Assembly: GCF_016599855.1 (NCBI RefSeq)
Contig: NZ_CP067041.1
Span: 3,100,001 to 3,164,000 of the forward strand
Length of the DNA stretch: 64,000 bases
Source of the DNA: Bradyrhizobium diazoefficiens
GTDB taxonomy: Bacteria; Pseudomonadota; Alphaproteobacteria; Rhizobiales; Xanthobacteraceae
Direction of reading: 5' to 3'
Positions 44,617 through 54,079 of this stretch are shown here, in pieces. The notes under the pieces were generated by a model, which saw nothing but the letters and a program-made list of their open reading frames with translations, had not been told where the DNA came from and made no database searches. The translations under genes were made by a program, and so were the position numbers. Position 1 is the stretch's first letter; the number at the start of each line of letters is the position of its first letter.

Positions 44617-46644
44617 ATGTTTCCAGCAAAAATCTACGTCGGTCAGATTGCCGTCGTGTTCGGCATCGTCGCTGTGTCGACCTGGGGCGCGACGCAATGG
44701 ACCGCCGCGGCTCTCGGCTATCAGCAGCGCCTGGGTGAACCGTGGTTCTTGATCGTCGGCCATCCCGTTTATCTGCCTTGGCGATTGTTCGAATGGTGGT
44801 TTGCCTACGAGGCCTATGCGCCCGAGATCTTCGAGGAGGGCGGAGCCATCGCCGCCGCCGGCGGCATCGCGGGCGCGCTATTTGCGATCGTCAATTCGGT
44901 GTGGCGCGCCCGCCAAAGCCAATTGGTGACGACCTATGGTTCGGCGCGATGGGCCACTCCGAAGGAAATCAAGACCGCTGGCCTGTTCGCGTCCAAGGGT
45001 GTGTTCCTAGGGCGGCTCGAGAACAACTATCTGCGCCACGATGGTCCGGAACACGTCATGTGCTTTGCACCGACCCGGTCGGGAAAGGGCGTGGGACTGG
45101 TGTTGCCCACATTGCTGTCCTGGACCTCGTCTGCGGTGGTTCACGACATCAAGGGCGAAAACTGGGAATTGACCTCCGGTTGGCGTTCGACGTTCTCGCA
45201 TTGCCTCCTGTTCAATCCGACCGATTCAAGAAGCGCCCGCTACAATCCACTGCTTGAGGTGCGCAAAGGGGCGGCCGAAGTCCGCGACGTCCAGAACATT
45301 GCCGACATCCTGGTCGATCCTGAAGGTGCGCTCGAACGCCGAACCCACTGGGAAAAGACCAGTCATTCGCTTCTGGTCGGCGTCATTCTTCATGTTCTCT
45401 ACGCCGAAGAGAACAAGACGTTGACCCGGGTCACCGAGATCCTGGCCGACCCTGCGCAGTCCTTTGAGAAGACGCTCAGGATCATGCTGGCGACCAATCA
45501 TCTTGGCACCGAGGCCGAGCCGAAAGTGCACCCCGTCGTCGCCGCGACGGCGCGAGAACTGCTCAACAAGTCCGAAAACGAACGCTCCGGCGTCCTGTCG
45601 ACCGCCGTGAGCTTTCTTGGGCTCTACCGCGATCCCGTGGTCAGTCGAAACACCGAGAGCTGCGATTGGCGCATCGCCGACCTGGTGAGCGCCCAGAAGC
45701 CAGTCACGCTCTATCTCGTCGTTCCGCCGTCGGACATCAGCCGCACCAAGCCGCTGATCAGGCTGATCCTCAATCAGATCGGCCGCCGGCTAACCGAGAC
45801 GCTGAACACCAAGACCGGTGACCGCGGGCACCGCCAGCTCCTGATGATGCTGGATGAGTTTCCTGCTCTCGGCCGGCTTGACTTCTTCGAAAGCGCGCTC
45901 GCCTTCATGGCCGGTTACGGCATTCGCGCCTATCTGATCGCGCAGTCGCTCAACCAGATCGCCAAGGCGTATGGCGAGAACAACGCGATCCTGGACAATT
46001 GCCACGTCCGCATTGCCTTCGCCGCCAATGACGAGCGCACAGCCAAACGCATCTCGGACGCCCTCGGCACAGCGACCGAACTACGCGCACAGCGCAACTA
46101 TGCCGGCCATCGGTTGGCTCCCTGGCTTGGCCATGTCATGGTCAGCCGTCAGGAGACCGCGCGTCCTTTGCTGACGCCAGGCGAAGTGATGCAGCTGCCG
46201 CCCGACCAGGCGATCGTGCTGGTTTCGGGCCTGGCACCGGTCCGGGCGATCAAGCTGCGGCACTATGAGGACGCAAACTTCGTCAGTCGTCTGCGCAAGC
46301 CGCCATCCTTGGTGGGCGACGAATATGCCGATCGGCCGCCGGCCCGAACCGACGACTGGCGCGGCGAGGTTCGCACCACCGACCTTCGCCTTGCGACCCT
46401 GCCGTATCGCGAACTCATGCAGACGGGCGGCGAGGAGGGTGGCCTCAAGCAGCAATTGCCGTTGTTCGACGAGGCCGCACCGGCTGTGAACGAGCCTCGG
46501 GTCTTCGACGAGCGATTGCTCGACGACGAATCTGATGTCGCCGCCGACCGTAGCCAGATGCAGCAAGCCGCAAATGCGTCCAGCTCCGTACGTCGAGCCC
46601 ACGCCGTCACCCGCGACGACGACGATCTCCTTCCCTCGTTCTGA
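44617..46644 (+). CDS. traG: Type IV coupling protein TraG/VirD4
   Basis: A 675-residue coupling protein from ATG 44617 (a GTG at 44599 would add six residues). N-terminal transmembrane helices lie at about residues 5-30 and 75-100. Walker A is PTRSGKG (152-158) and Walker B is LLMMLDEFPALGRLDFFE, followed by QSLNQIAKAYG. It is a hexameric inner-membrane ATPase that delivers the relaxase-DNA complex to the mating pore. The C-terminal tail is acidic. The gene starts the rightward operon through trbI. Confidence 0.93.
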   Translation: MFPAKIYVGQIAVVFGIVAVSTWGATQWTAAALGYQQRLGEPWFLIVGHPVYLPWRLFEWWFAYEAYAPEIFEEGGAIAAAGGIAGALFAIVNSVWRARQSQLVTTYGSARWATPKEIKTAGLFASKGVFLGRLENNYLRHDGPEHVMCFAPTRSGKGVGLVLPTLLSWTSSAVVHDIKGENWELTSGWRSTFSHCLLFNPTDSRSARYNPLLEVRKGAAEVRDVQNIADILVDPEGALERRTHWEKTSHSLLVGVILHVLYAEENKTLTRVTEILADPAQSFEKTLRIMLATNHLGTEAEPKVHPVVAATARELLNKSENERSGVLSTAVSFLGLYRDPVVSRNTESCDWRIADLVSAQKPVTLYLVVPPSDISRTKPLIRLILNQIGRRLTETLNTKTGDRGHRQLLMMLDEFPALGRLDFFESALAFMAGYGIRAYLIAQSLNQIAKAYGENNAILDNCHVRIAFAANDERTAKRISDALGTATELRAQRNYAGHRLAPWLGHVMVSRQETARPLLTPGEVMQLPPDQAIVLVSGLAPVRAIKLRHYEDANFVSRLRKPPSLVGDEYADRPPARTDDWRGEVRTTDLRLATLPYRELMQTGGEEGGLKQQLPLFDEAAPAVNEPRVFDERLLDDESDVAADRSQMQQAANASSSVRRAHAVTRDDDDLLPSF

Positions 46645-46656
46645 AGAGCACCTCCA

Positions 46657-47208
46657 ATGAAACCAAAACTATCGGCCTATGTCTCCGACAGCGTGGCGCA
46701 ACGGCTTGAGCTCGCAGCCAAGCGCCCCGGAGCCAACAAATCGGCCATTGTCGATGCTGCCCTGGATCGCTTTCTCAATCCCGAGCGGGACACGAGCAGC
46801 GATGCGGCCTTGATCCGAAGATTGGACCGGATGAGCCGGCACCTGGAGCGGGCCGACCGCGACCTTGGCGTCCTTGCGGAGACCATCGCGCTCTTCATCC
46901 GCTACTACCTGACCATCACCCCGCCGCTGCCTTCGCAAGATCAGGACGCGGCGCGTGCGCTCGGACGCGAGCGGTTCGAGATGTTCGTCGCCCAGGTCGG
47001 CAAACGCGTCGCCTCCGGTGGCCGGCTTGTCGCTGACGTCATGGACCGTGTCAGCGCCTCGAAGCCAGATCTCTTCATGCGGAACCTCGAGGAGGGCGCC
47101 CCTCTGGGCGCTGCCCAACCTGGCGATACAGGATCCCGCGCGCCGAACGCGACGGGTGAGCCGCCGGAGCATTCTCCGGCAGGGCGAGAGGAGGTCGGCA
47201 ATGTCTGA
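46657..47208 (+). CDS. CopG-family ribbon-helix-helix protein, conjugation operon
   Basis: A 183-residue protein whose N-terminal 50 residues (KPKLSAYVSDSVAQRLELAAKRPGANKSAIVDAALDRFL) form a CopG-like ribbon-helix-helix domain. The remainder has helices and a polar tail. It sits between traG and trbB in rhizobial elements and probably regulates the trb operon or helps form the relaxosome. It overlaps trbB by eight bases. Confidence 0.85.
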   Translation: MKPKLSAYVSDSVAQRLELAAKRPGANKSAIVDAALDRFLNPERDTSSDAALIRRLDRMSRHLERADRDLGVLAETIALFIRYYLTITPPLPSQDQDAARALGRERFEMFVAQVGKRVASGGRLVADVMDRVSASKPDLFMRNLEEGAPLGAAQPGDTGSRAPNATGEPPEHSPAGREEVGNV

Positions 47209-48184
47209 TCTCCTCTCGCCAGAGACCCGTGAACGACGCCGCGGCATGCTGCGGACCGCGATGGGACCTGCGATCGCGCTTGCTCTGGAAGAGCCTGATG
47301 TGGTCGAGGTCATGGTCAATCCCGATGGGAGGCTTTGGCTTGACCGGCACGGGACGGGACGAACTGACACCGGCGTCGTTCTGACGCCGCAGGAGGCTGA
47401 GCGCATCATCCGACTTGTTGCCAGCCACGTGCGGGCGGAAGCAAGCGGATCGTCTCCAATCATCTCGGCGGAACTGCCCGAAACCGGTGAACGCTTTGAG
47501 GGCATCTTGCCGCCGGTTGCGCTGGCGCCATGCTTTTCGATCCGCAAGCCGGCAACCACCACGTTCCGCCTGTCCGATTACGTCAAGGCGCAGATTGCCT
47601 CGCCGCTGATGGCGAAGGTGCTGACATCAGCAGTCACCGAGGCGCGTAGCATCCTGATCGCCGGCGGCACCGGGTCCGGCAAGACGACGCTTGCGAACGC
47701 CCTTCTTGCGGAGATCGCTGGCCTCGAAGAGCGGGTGGTCATCATCGAAGACACCCGCGAGCTGCGTTGCGACGCCAAGGATGCCGTGACGCTCCGAACC
47801 AAGCCGGGTGTGGCGAGCCTGGCCGATCTCGTGCGCTCCACGCTGCGATTGCGCCCTGACCGCATCATCGTCGGCGAGGTCAGAGGCGCCGAAGCGCTCG
47901 ACATGCTGAAGGCCTGGAATACGGGCCACCCTGGCGGGATTGCCACGGTCCATGCCAACTCGGCACGAGCTGCGCTCTACAGGATCGAGCAACTCATTCA
48001 GGAAGCGGTCGCAACCGTGCCGCGCCGGCTCATTGCCGAGGCGATCGACCTGATCGTCTTCATCAAGGGGCGGGGTCCCGCACGGCGCGTCGAGACCGTC
48101 GCCGAGCTCAAAGGCCTCGATCCGTCAGGCGATTACCTGCTTGAGACCCCGCCCGGACTTCCAAACACCCCCAATCGCCCCTGA
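47201..48184 (+). CDS. trbB: Conjugal transfer ATPase TrbB (VirB11 family)
   Basis: A 327-residue secretion ATPase. The ATG at 47201 has GAGGAGG upstream. Motifs are DVVEVMVNPDGRLWLDRHG, Walker A GGTGSGKTT (from residue 155), the Asp box VVIIEDTREL, Walker B RPDRIIVGEVRG and the His box NTGHPGGIATVHANS. A hexameric traffic ATPase at the base of the type IV secretion channel, powering pilus assembly and DNA transfer. Confidence 0.95.
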   Translation: MSDLLSPETRERRRGMLRTAMGPAIALALEEPDVVEVMVNPDGRLWLDRHGTGRTDTGVVLTPQEAERIIRLVASHVRAEASGSSPIISAELPETGERFEGILPPVALAPCFSIRKPATTTFRLSDYVKAQIASPLMAKVLTSAVTEARSILIAGGTGSGKTTLANALLAEIAGLEERVVIIEDTRELRCDAKDAVTLRTKPGVASLADLVRSTLRLRPDRIIVGEVRGAEALDMLKAWNTGHPGGIATVHANSARAALYRIEQLIQEAVATVPRRLIAEAIDLIVFIKGRGPARRVETVAELKGLDPSGDYLLETPPGLPNTPNRP

Positions 48185-48202
48185 CCTAAAGGAGACTGCA
48201 AC

Positions 48203-48571
48203 ATGTCCATTCGACTGCGTCTAAACGTGCGTTCGCGCCTTCGCGGCCTCTATTCGGTCAGCAGGATTTCTTTGGCCGGGCTCGGAGTGGCCTCGGCCTG
48301 TGTGCTCCTCAGCGTCTCGGCCGCGCACGCCGCCGGTTCGGGCATGCCGTGGGAAGCGCCGCTCGAGCGCGTCCTGGAGTCCGTCCAAGGGCCGGTCGCC
48401 AAGATCGTCGCCGTCATCATCATCACGGTGACCGGCATTTCGCTGGCCTTCGGCGACACCTCCGGCGGATTCCGCAAGATGGTCCAGGTCGTGTTCGGCC
48501 TCTCGATCGCCTTTGCCGCGAGTTCCTTCTTCCTTTCGTTCTTCTCGTTTGGTGGCGGAGCTCTGATCTGA
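48203..48571 (+). CDS. trbC: TrbC/VirB2 pilin precursor
   Basis: A 122-residue pilin precursor with a long N-terminal signal region (LAGLGVASACVLLSVSAAHAAGS) and two hydrophobic helices (VAKIVAVIIITVTGISLAF and FGLSIAFAASSFFLSFFSF). Processing by leader peptidase and TraF is expected. It overlaps trbD by one base (TGATG). Confidence 0.92.
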   Translation: MSIRLRLNVRSRLRGLYSVSRISLAGLGVASACVLLSVSAAHAAGSGMPWEAPLERVLESVQGPVAKIVAVIIITVTGISLAFGDTSGGFRKMVQVVFGLSIAFAASSFFLSFFSFGGGALI

Positions 48572-48828
48572 TGCGCCCGGATGGTTTTGAACTCGTGCTC
48601 CACCGCTCGTTGACAGAGCCCATCCTGATCGGCGGCGCCCCGCGTGCCGCCGCCATCCTGATCGGGACCCTCTCGGCAGTGCTGGCGCTCGGCCTGCGCC
48701 TTTGGCTCGCCGGCCTGGTGCTCTGGGTCATCGGGCACAGCGCCGCCGTTTGGCTCGCCAAACGCGACCCGGCCTTCGTCGAAGTCGCCATCCGTCACAC
48801 CAAGCACAAGGGGCGGCTCGCATGCTGA
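48571..48828 (+). CDS. trbD: TrbD/VirB3-like membrane protein
   Basis: An 85-residue protein beginning MRPDGFELVLHRSLTEPILIGGAPR, the classic VirB3/TrbD opening, with two close transmembrane segments (AAAILIGTLSAVLALGL and LWLAGLVLWVIGHSAAVWL). The ATG is chosen at the trbC stop overlap; the open frame extends upstream only as a shadow of trbC. It overlaps trbE by seven bases and works with that ATPase in pilus assembly. Confidence 0.93.
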   Translation: MRPDGFELVLHRSLTEPILIGGAPRAAAILIGTLSAVLALGLRLWLAGLVLWVIGHSAAVWLAKRDPAFVEVAIRHTKHKGRLAC

Positions 48829-51413
48829 ACTTGAGAGAATTCCGCGGTACTGCCTATCGGCTGGCTGATTGGCTGCCATGGGCATGCCTGGTCGCACCGG
48901 GCGTCATCCTGAACAAGGACGGCAGCTTTCAGCGGACGATACGCTACCGCGGACCGGACCTCGACAGTGCCACCGAGGCCGAGCTGATGAGCGTCGCGTC
49001 CCGCGTCAATAATGTTCTGAAGCGTTTCGGCTCAGGCTGGGCACTCTTCTTTGATGCCACGCGCATCCCGGCCTCCGAATACCCGCGGTCGGAGTTTCCG
49101 GATCCGGTGTCCTGGCTGGTCGATGAGGAACGACGTGCCGCCTTCGAAGGCGCTGACGGCGTGGCATGGGAGGATCCGTCACGCCCGGGCGGGCAGCATT
49201 TTGAAAGTGTGCTGCATCTGACCCTGATGTACTTGCCGCCGGCCGAGAGGATCTCGCGCCTTGAGGGCCTGTTCCTAGAGCGTCCGAAAGAGAAGGATCG
49301 CGCGGTGAGAGGAGGTCGGCGGATTCGTCGGGATCAATCGGCCGCCGATGCTGATCGACGCGAGAATGCAACGCCGGGCGACATTCCCCACGCCGATGTT
49401 ATCGACGGCCAGCAAAAGCCCGAGAGAAGCGAGCAGGGCTACCGGGATCATCTCCAACGGTTCATCCAGGAAACCGACCGGGCGATCGATCTGCTTTCGT
49501 CGGTCTTGCCCGAGATCTGGCCCCTCAACGATGCGGAGACGCTCACCTATCTCCATAGCTGCGTCTCGACCAAGCGCCATCCGGTCCGCGTTCCCAGGAC
49601 TCCTGCCTATCTCGATTGCTTCCTGAGTGATGAGCCGCTAACCGGCGGATTGTCTCCGGCAATCGGGCGGAGCCATCTGCGTGCGCTGACCGTCCTCGGG
49701 TTTCCGCACGTTACCTTTCCTGGCCTGCTTGACGAACTGAACCGGCTTGGCGTTGCCTACCGCTGGGCCACCCGGTTCATTCCGCTCGATCGCACGCAGG
49801 CAAATGCGACGCTGTCACGTTACCGGCGGCAGTGGTTTGCCAAGCGAAAGTCGCTCGCAGCAATCCTCAAAGAGGTCATGTTCAACGAGCAGGCGGCACT
49901 GCTCGACACCGATGCCAGCAACAAGGCTCTCGATGCCGATGCGGCTCTTTCCGAGCTTGGCGACGATCTGGTTGCCTTCGGCTACATCACGACGACGGTC
50001 ACTGTAAGCGACGAGGATTCGCATCAAGCAGACGAGAAGATCCGCGCGGTCGAGCGGGTGATCAATAGCCGCGGGTTCACGGCGATCCGTGAGAGCGTCA
50101 ATGCGGTTGAGGCCTGGCTCGGCGGTCTGCCAGGCCAGGCTTATGCCAACATCCGCCAGCCCATCGTTCATACGCTGAACCTGGCCCACATGTGCCCATT
50201 GTCGGCGGTATGGGCCGGACCAGAACGGTGCGAGCACCTCGACGGACCGCCACTTCTGATCGCCAAGACCAAGGGCGCGACCCCCTTCCGCTTGTCGCTC
50301 CACGCCGGCGATGTCGGGCATACGATCATTGTCGGTCCTACGGGCGCGGGCAAGTCGGTCCTGCTTTCGATGCTCGCCCTTCAATTCCGGCGCTATCCGC
50401 ACGCCCAACTGATCACATTTGATAAAGGTCGCTCGGCACGGGCTACCACGCTCGCGCTATCTGGAGCCTGGTATGAGCTGGGCGCCAAGGGCGGCATTGC
50501 CTTTCAACCGCTCAAGGATCTCGCGGAGGAGGGAGCGAGGCTCTGGGCGCTCGACTGGCTTTGCGGCGTGCTCGCCCATGAGCGCGTGACCGTCACGCCT
50601 GAAGTCAAGGAGACGCTCTGGTCGGCGTTAAGAAGCCTCGGGTCTGCGCCCGTCTCTCAGAGGACGATGACCGGGCTCGTGGCGCTGCTGGCCCGCGACG
50701 CGTTGCGCCAAGCGCTGCAGCCCTACACGTTGGAGGGACCATACGGCCGTTTCCTGGATGCAGACGCCGACCGTCTTTCCGGTGCGGACGTGCTGACCTT
50801 CGAGATGGAAGAACTGATGGCGTTGCCAGGCCTGGTTGCGCCCGTTCTGACCTATCTGTTCCACACCCTTGAAAACCGCTTCGACGGCCGGCCCACCTTG
50901 TTGGTGCTGGATGAGGCCTGGGTGTTTCTGGACGATCCACTGTTCGCGAGCCGCATTCGCGAATGGCTGAAGACGCTACGCAAGAAGAACGTGGCCGTCA
51001 TTTTTGCGACCCAGTCGCTCGCGGATATCGCCGACAGCCTGATCGCGCCTGCAATCATCGAATCCTGTCCAAGCAGGATTTTCCTGCCGAATCCTCGTGC
51101 ATTGGAGCCGACCCAGACCGAGACCTATCGCAGGTTCGGCTTGAACGACACCCAGGTCAGCCTGATCGCGGAAGCGTTTCCCAAGCGCGACTATTATCTG
51201 CAGTCCCGCGCTGGCAATCGCCTGTTCGAGCTCGGCCTAGGGCCGGTGGCGCTCGCGCTCGCCGCGGCGTCTTCGCCTGAGGATCAACGGACCATCGACG
51301 CGGTTCTGTCCCGCTCCGGGCCCCATCATTTTGCCAAGCGCTTTCTCGCCGAACGAGACCTGCACTGGGCCGCGAACCTGATCAGCACCTTCGAACAGGC
51401 TCACAAAGCCTGA
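48822..51413 (+). CDS. trbE: Conjugal transfer ATPase TrbE (VirB4 family)
   Basis: An 863-residue VirB4-type ATPase. It starts MLNLREFRGTAYRLADWLPWA at the trbD overlap. Walker A is GPTGAGKS (505-512), Walker B is LLVLDEAWVFLDD, followed by FATQSLADIADS. Compared with the usual 810-820 residues it carries an extra charged linker at about residues 160-200 (rich in Arg, Asp and Glu), before the conserved TDRAIDLLSSVLPEIWPL region. It drives pilin extraction and substrate transfer. Confidence 0.94.
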   Translation: MLNLREFRGTAYRLADWLPWACLVAPGVILNKDGSFQRTIRYRGPDLDSATEAELMSVASRVNNVLKRFGSGWALFFDATRIPASEYPRSEFPDPVSWLVDEERRAAFEGADGVAWEDPSRPGGQHFESVLHLTLMYLPPAERISRLEGLFLERPKEKDRAVRGGRRIRRDQSAADADRRENATPGDIPHADVIDGQQKPERSEQGYRDHLQRFIQETDRAIDLLSSVLPEIWPLNDAETLTYLHSCVSTKRHPVRVPRTPAYLDCFLSDEPLTGGLSPAIGRSHLRALTVLGFPHVTFPGLLDELNRLGVAYRWATRFIPLDRTQANATLSRYRRQWFAKRKSLAAILKEVMFNEQAALLDTDASNKALDADAALSELGDDLVAFGYITTTVTVSDEDSHQADEKIRAVERVINSRGFTAIRESVNAVEAWLGGLPGQAYANIRQPIVHTLNLAHMCPLSAVWAGPERCEHLDGPPLLIAKTKGATPFRLSLHAGDVGHTIIVGPTGAGKSVLLSMLALQFRRYPHAQLITFDKGRSARATTLALSGAWYELGAKGGIAFQPLKDLAEEGARLWALDWLCGVLAHERVTVTPEVKETLWSALRSLGSAPVSQRTMTGLVALLARDALRQALQPYTLEGPYGRFLDADADRLSGADVLTFEMEELMALPGLVAPVLTYLFHTLENRFDGRPTLLVLDEAWVFLDDPLFASRIREWLKTLRKKNVAVIFATQSLADIADSLIAPAIIESCPSRIFLPNPRALEPTQTETYRRFGLNDTQVSLIAEAFPKRDYYLQSRAGNRLFELGLGPVALALAAASSPEDQRTIDAVLSRSGPHHFAKRFLAERDLHWAANLISTFEQAHKA

Positions 51414-51443
51414 ACCCAATCCCAACCTTTACGGAGCCGCCCC

Positions 51444-52196
51444 ATGCTGAAAATCCTCGGCGTACCTGTCCCATGCCGGACGCTAAAAGCAACCGCAATC
51501 ATTGCGCTATCACTCGTCGTTGCGGTGAATGGATCGCGACGGCTTGGGGCGCAAGTCGTCGTCTTCGATCCATCGAACTACGGCCAGAATCTCCTGACGG
51601 CTGCTCGCGCCCTCGAGCAGATCAACAACCAGGTCAGGAGCCTCGAAAATCAGGCGCAGTCGCTGCTCAATCAGGCCAAGCATCTTACGAGCCTCCCGAC
51701 CAGCGTCGTCGGTCAACTCACATCGACGATCAATCAGATGAATGGCCTGATCAGTCAGGCAAAGAACATCTCGTTCGATGTTCAGAAGACGCAGCAGGAT
51801 TTTGGGCGGCTTTACCCTCGCGAATACGCAGCCGCCGTCTCGTCGGACAAGATGGTCCAGGACGCCACAGTGCGTTGGGACAACAGCTACGATGGACTGA
51901 AGCAGTCGCTCACCGTTCAATCCGCCATTGTCGGTGGCTTGGATCAGGACGGCCAGACGCTCCGAACGCTGATGGCGAATTCGTCTGCTGCGGTCGGCTC
52001 GCTACAGGCCCAACAGTCCGGCAACGAACTGCTTGGCCTCCAGATCAAGCAGTCGTTGCAGACCCAGGCGCTCATGGCAACCCAGGCGCGCGCGGACACG
52101 TTGCGCGCCGCCGAACAGCAGGCGTCGTCGGCCGCCGCAAAGGAGCGATTTAACCGCTTCATCGGCGATGGCCATGCCTACACCAGCGGCAAGTAG
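51444..52196 (+). CDS. trbJ: TrbJ (VirB5-like) conjugal transfer protein
   Basis: A 250-residue secreted protein with an N-terminal signal (TLKATAIIALSLVVAVNGSRRLGAQ), then VVFDPSNYGQNLLTAARALEQINNQVRSLENQAQSLLNQA, a coiled-coil-rich P-type pilus-tip/VirB5 family pattern. Gln- and Ala-rich helices dominate. It is separated by 11 bases from trbL, leaving no space for trbK, which in many relatives lies here and gives entry exclusion. Confidence 0.92.
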   Translation: MLKILGVPVPCRTLKATAIIALSLVVAVNGSRRLGAQVVVFDPSNYGQNLLTAARALEQINNQVRSLENQAQSLLNQAKHLTSLPTSVVGQLTSTINQMNGLISQAKNISFDVQKTQQDFGRLYPREYAAAVSSDKMVQDATVRWDNSYDGLKQSLTVQSAIVGGLDQDGQTLRTLMANSSAAVGSLQAQQSGNELLGLQIKQSLQTQALMATQARADTLRAAEQQASSAAAKERFNRFIGDGHAYTSGK

Positions 52197-52207
52197 GTGA
52201 GGGCGCC

Positions 52208-53371
52208 ATGGCCGATCTCTCCGTCATTGACCGCTTTACCGAGACCTTCTCGCGCTACATCGACTCTGGATTTGGTCTTCTGTCCGGCGATGTCTCATTC
52301 TTGAGCTCAACGTTGATCGGCATCGACCTGACGCTTGCCGGACTTGCCTGGAGCATGCGCGCGGACGACCACATCATGGTCACGCTTGCCAAGAAGGTGC
52401 TTTATGTCGGCGCCTTCGCATTCATTATCGGTAACTTCAAGAGCCTCGCCGATATCGTCTTTGCGTCGTTCTCCAGCATCGGTCTGAAGGCATCCGGCGG
52501 GAGCTTAAGCGCGGCCGACCTGGCTAGGCCAGGCTTTGTTGCCTCCGCGGGTTTTACGGCCGCTCATCCTCTCCTGGAGGAGACCGGCCAGTTCTCAGGC
52601 TTTGATGTCCTGACCAACCTCCCGACGATTTTGATCCTGCTGTTTTGCTGGATCCTGATCGTGCTCGCGTTCTTCGTCCTCTCGGTGCAGCTCTTCGTCA
52701 CCCTGATCGAATTCAAGCTGACGACACTTGCAAGCTTCATTCTCGTGCCGTTCGCGTTATGGGGAAAGACCGCATTCCTCGCGGAAAAGACGCTCGGCAA
52801 TGTGGTCGCCTCGGGGGTGAAGGTGATGGTTCTTGCGATCATCATTGGCATCGGCTCGACCATCTTTGGCCAGCTCGCCAGCACGCTGACGCGGCCGGTC
52901 GACATCGTGTCGGCCATGAGCTTGTTGCTTGCGGCCCTTTCGCTGTTCGGGCTTGGCATCTTCGGCCCAGGCATCGCGGCCGGATTGGTCTCAGGTGCGC
53001 CCCAGCTGGGCGCCGGTGCAGCTGCAGGAACGGTCGCGGGCGCGGCGGCTGTCGCGATCGGTGGCGGAGCGGCGGTCGCGGGTGGCCTTCGCGTTGCGGC
53101 AGGCGGTTCAATGGCCGCCGTCCGCTCAGCGGCATCGCTTACGGGAGCATCTTCGGCTGCGGGCACGTCAGCTCGAGCCGCAACCGTGGATCAGGTTTCA
53201 AGTGCGAGCACTGGCGGCGCAACGACCGGGGCGACTGCTTCAGGCGCGGGTCGAGCACCCGCCTCGTCGGCACGGGGACACGCAAGGGAGGCAGCTCAGG
53301 TCGCCGCTCACACCCTGAAGGAGGGTGACAAAGGTGGGCATTCTTCGGGTCCGAAGCTGGGGGAGGAGTAG
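52208..53371 (+). CDS. trbL: TrbL (VirB6-like) polytopic membrane protein
   Basis: A 387-residue polytopic inner-membrane channel protein: MADLSVIDRFTETFSRYIDSGFGLLSGDVSFL at the start, five or more transmembrane segments to about residue 265, then a Gly/Ala-rich low-complexity cytoplasmic or periplasmic tail (GAGAAAGTVAGAAAVAIGGGAAVAGG). Forms part of the DNA-conducting channel of the mating pore. Ends four bases before trbF. Confidence 0.93.
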   Translation: MADLSVIDRFTETFSRYIDSGFGLLSGDVSFLSSTLIGIDLTLAGLAWSMRADDHIMVTLAKKVLYVGAFAFIIGNFKSLADIVFASFSSIGLKASGGSLSAADLARPGFVASAGFTAAHPLLEETGQFSGFDVLTNLPTILILLFCWILIVLAFFVLSVQLFVTLIEFKLTTLASFILVPFALWGKTAFLAEKTLGNVVASGVKVMVLAIIIGIGSTIFGQLASTLTRPVDIVSAMSLLLAALSLFGLGIFGPGIAAGLVSGAPQLGAGAAAGTVAGAAAVAIGGGAAVAGGLRVAAGGSMAAVRSAASLTGASSAAGTSARAATVDQVSSASTGGATTGATASGAGRAPASSARGHAREAAQVAAHTLKEGDKGGHSSGPKLGEE

Positions 53372-53374
53372 GAT

Positions 53375-54079
53375 ATGGCAAGTCATCCCTTTCAGCGCGC
53401 GTCGGTTCGCTATGGCGAGACGCCTGAGCCGGTCACGCCCTATCAGAAGGCAGCCCAGGTCTGGGACGAGCGGCTAGGGTCCGCCCGGGTTCAGGCCAGG
53501 AACTGGCGGCTGGCAGCGTTGGCGGCCATCGGCCTGTCCAGTGTCCTTGGATTGGCGATCTTTACCCAGATCGCTCGCTCGGGTGTCGTTCCCTACGTGG
53601 TCGAGGTCGATCGGCTCGGCGAAGTCCGAGCGGTCGGGCCGGCGCTCGAAGCCTACCAGCCTTCAGACGCGCAGATCGCGCATTTTCTCGCGCGGTTTAT
53701 CGAGAACGTTCGCTCGCTGTCGATCGATCCGATCATTGTCCGGGCGAACTGGCTGCACGCCTACGACTTCGTCACCGACCGCGGCGCGCAAGCGCTGAAC
53801 GACTACGCGCGGGAGGCCGACCCATTCACAAAGATCGGGTCCAAGACGGTGACGACCGAAGTCACCTCGGTGGTGCGTGCGTCCGGCGACAGCTTCGAGA
53901 TCCGCTGGAAGGAGAACACTTACGAGAACGGCACGATCGCAAAAACAGAGCGCTTTACCGGTCTTGTGACCACCGTTCTCAAGCCGCCCGCGGATGCCGA
54001 AACGCTCCGGAAGAATCCTCTCGGCCTCTACGTCCATTCCCTCAACTGGTCGCGCGACCTCATTGGAGACGCCAAATGA
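53375..54079 (+). CDS. trbF: TrbF (VirB8-like) conjugal transfer protein
   Basis: A 234-residue bitopic inner-membrane protein with a cytoplasmic N terminus (NPYQKAAQVWDER-like: TPYQKAAQVWDERLGSARVQARNWR), one transmembrane helix (LAALAAIGLSSVLGLAIF) and a periplasmic VirB8-type domain (VVPYVVEVDRLGEV..., NWLHAYDFVTDRGAQALNDYA). A core scaffold of the type IV channel. It overlaps trbG by four bases. Confidence 0.94.
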   Translation: MASHPFQRASVRYGETPEPVTPYQKAAQVWDERLGSARVQARNWRLAALAAIGLSSVLGLAIFTQIARSGVVPYVVEVDRLGEVRAVGPALEAYQPSDAQIAHFLARFIENVRSLSIDPIIVRANWLHAYDFVTDRGAQALNDYAREADPFTKIGSKTVTTEVTSVVRASGDSFEIRWKENTYENGTIAKTERFTGLVTTVLKPPADAETLRKNPLGLYVHSLNWSRDLIGDAK

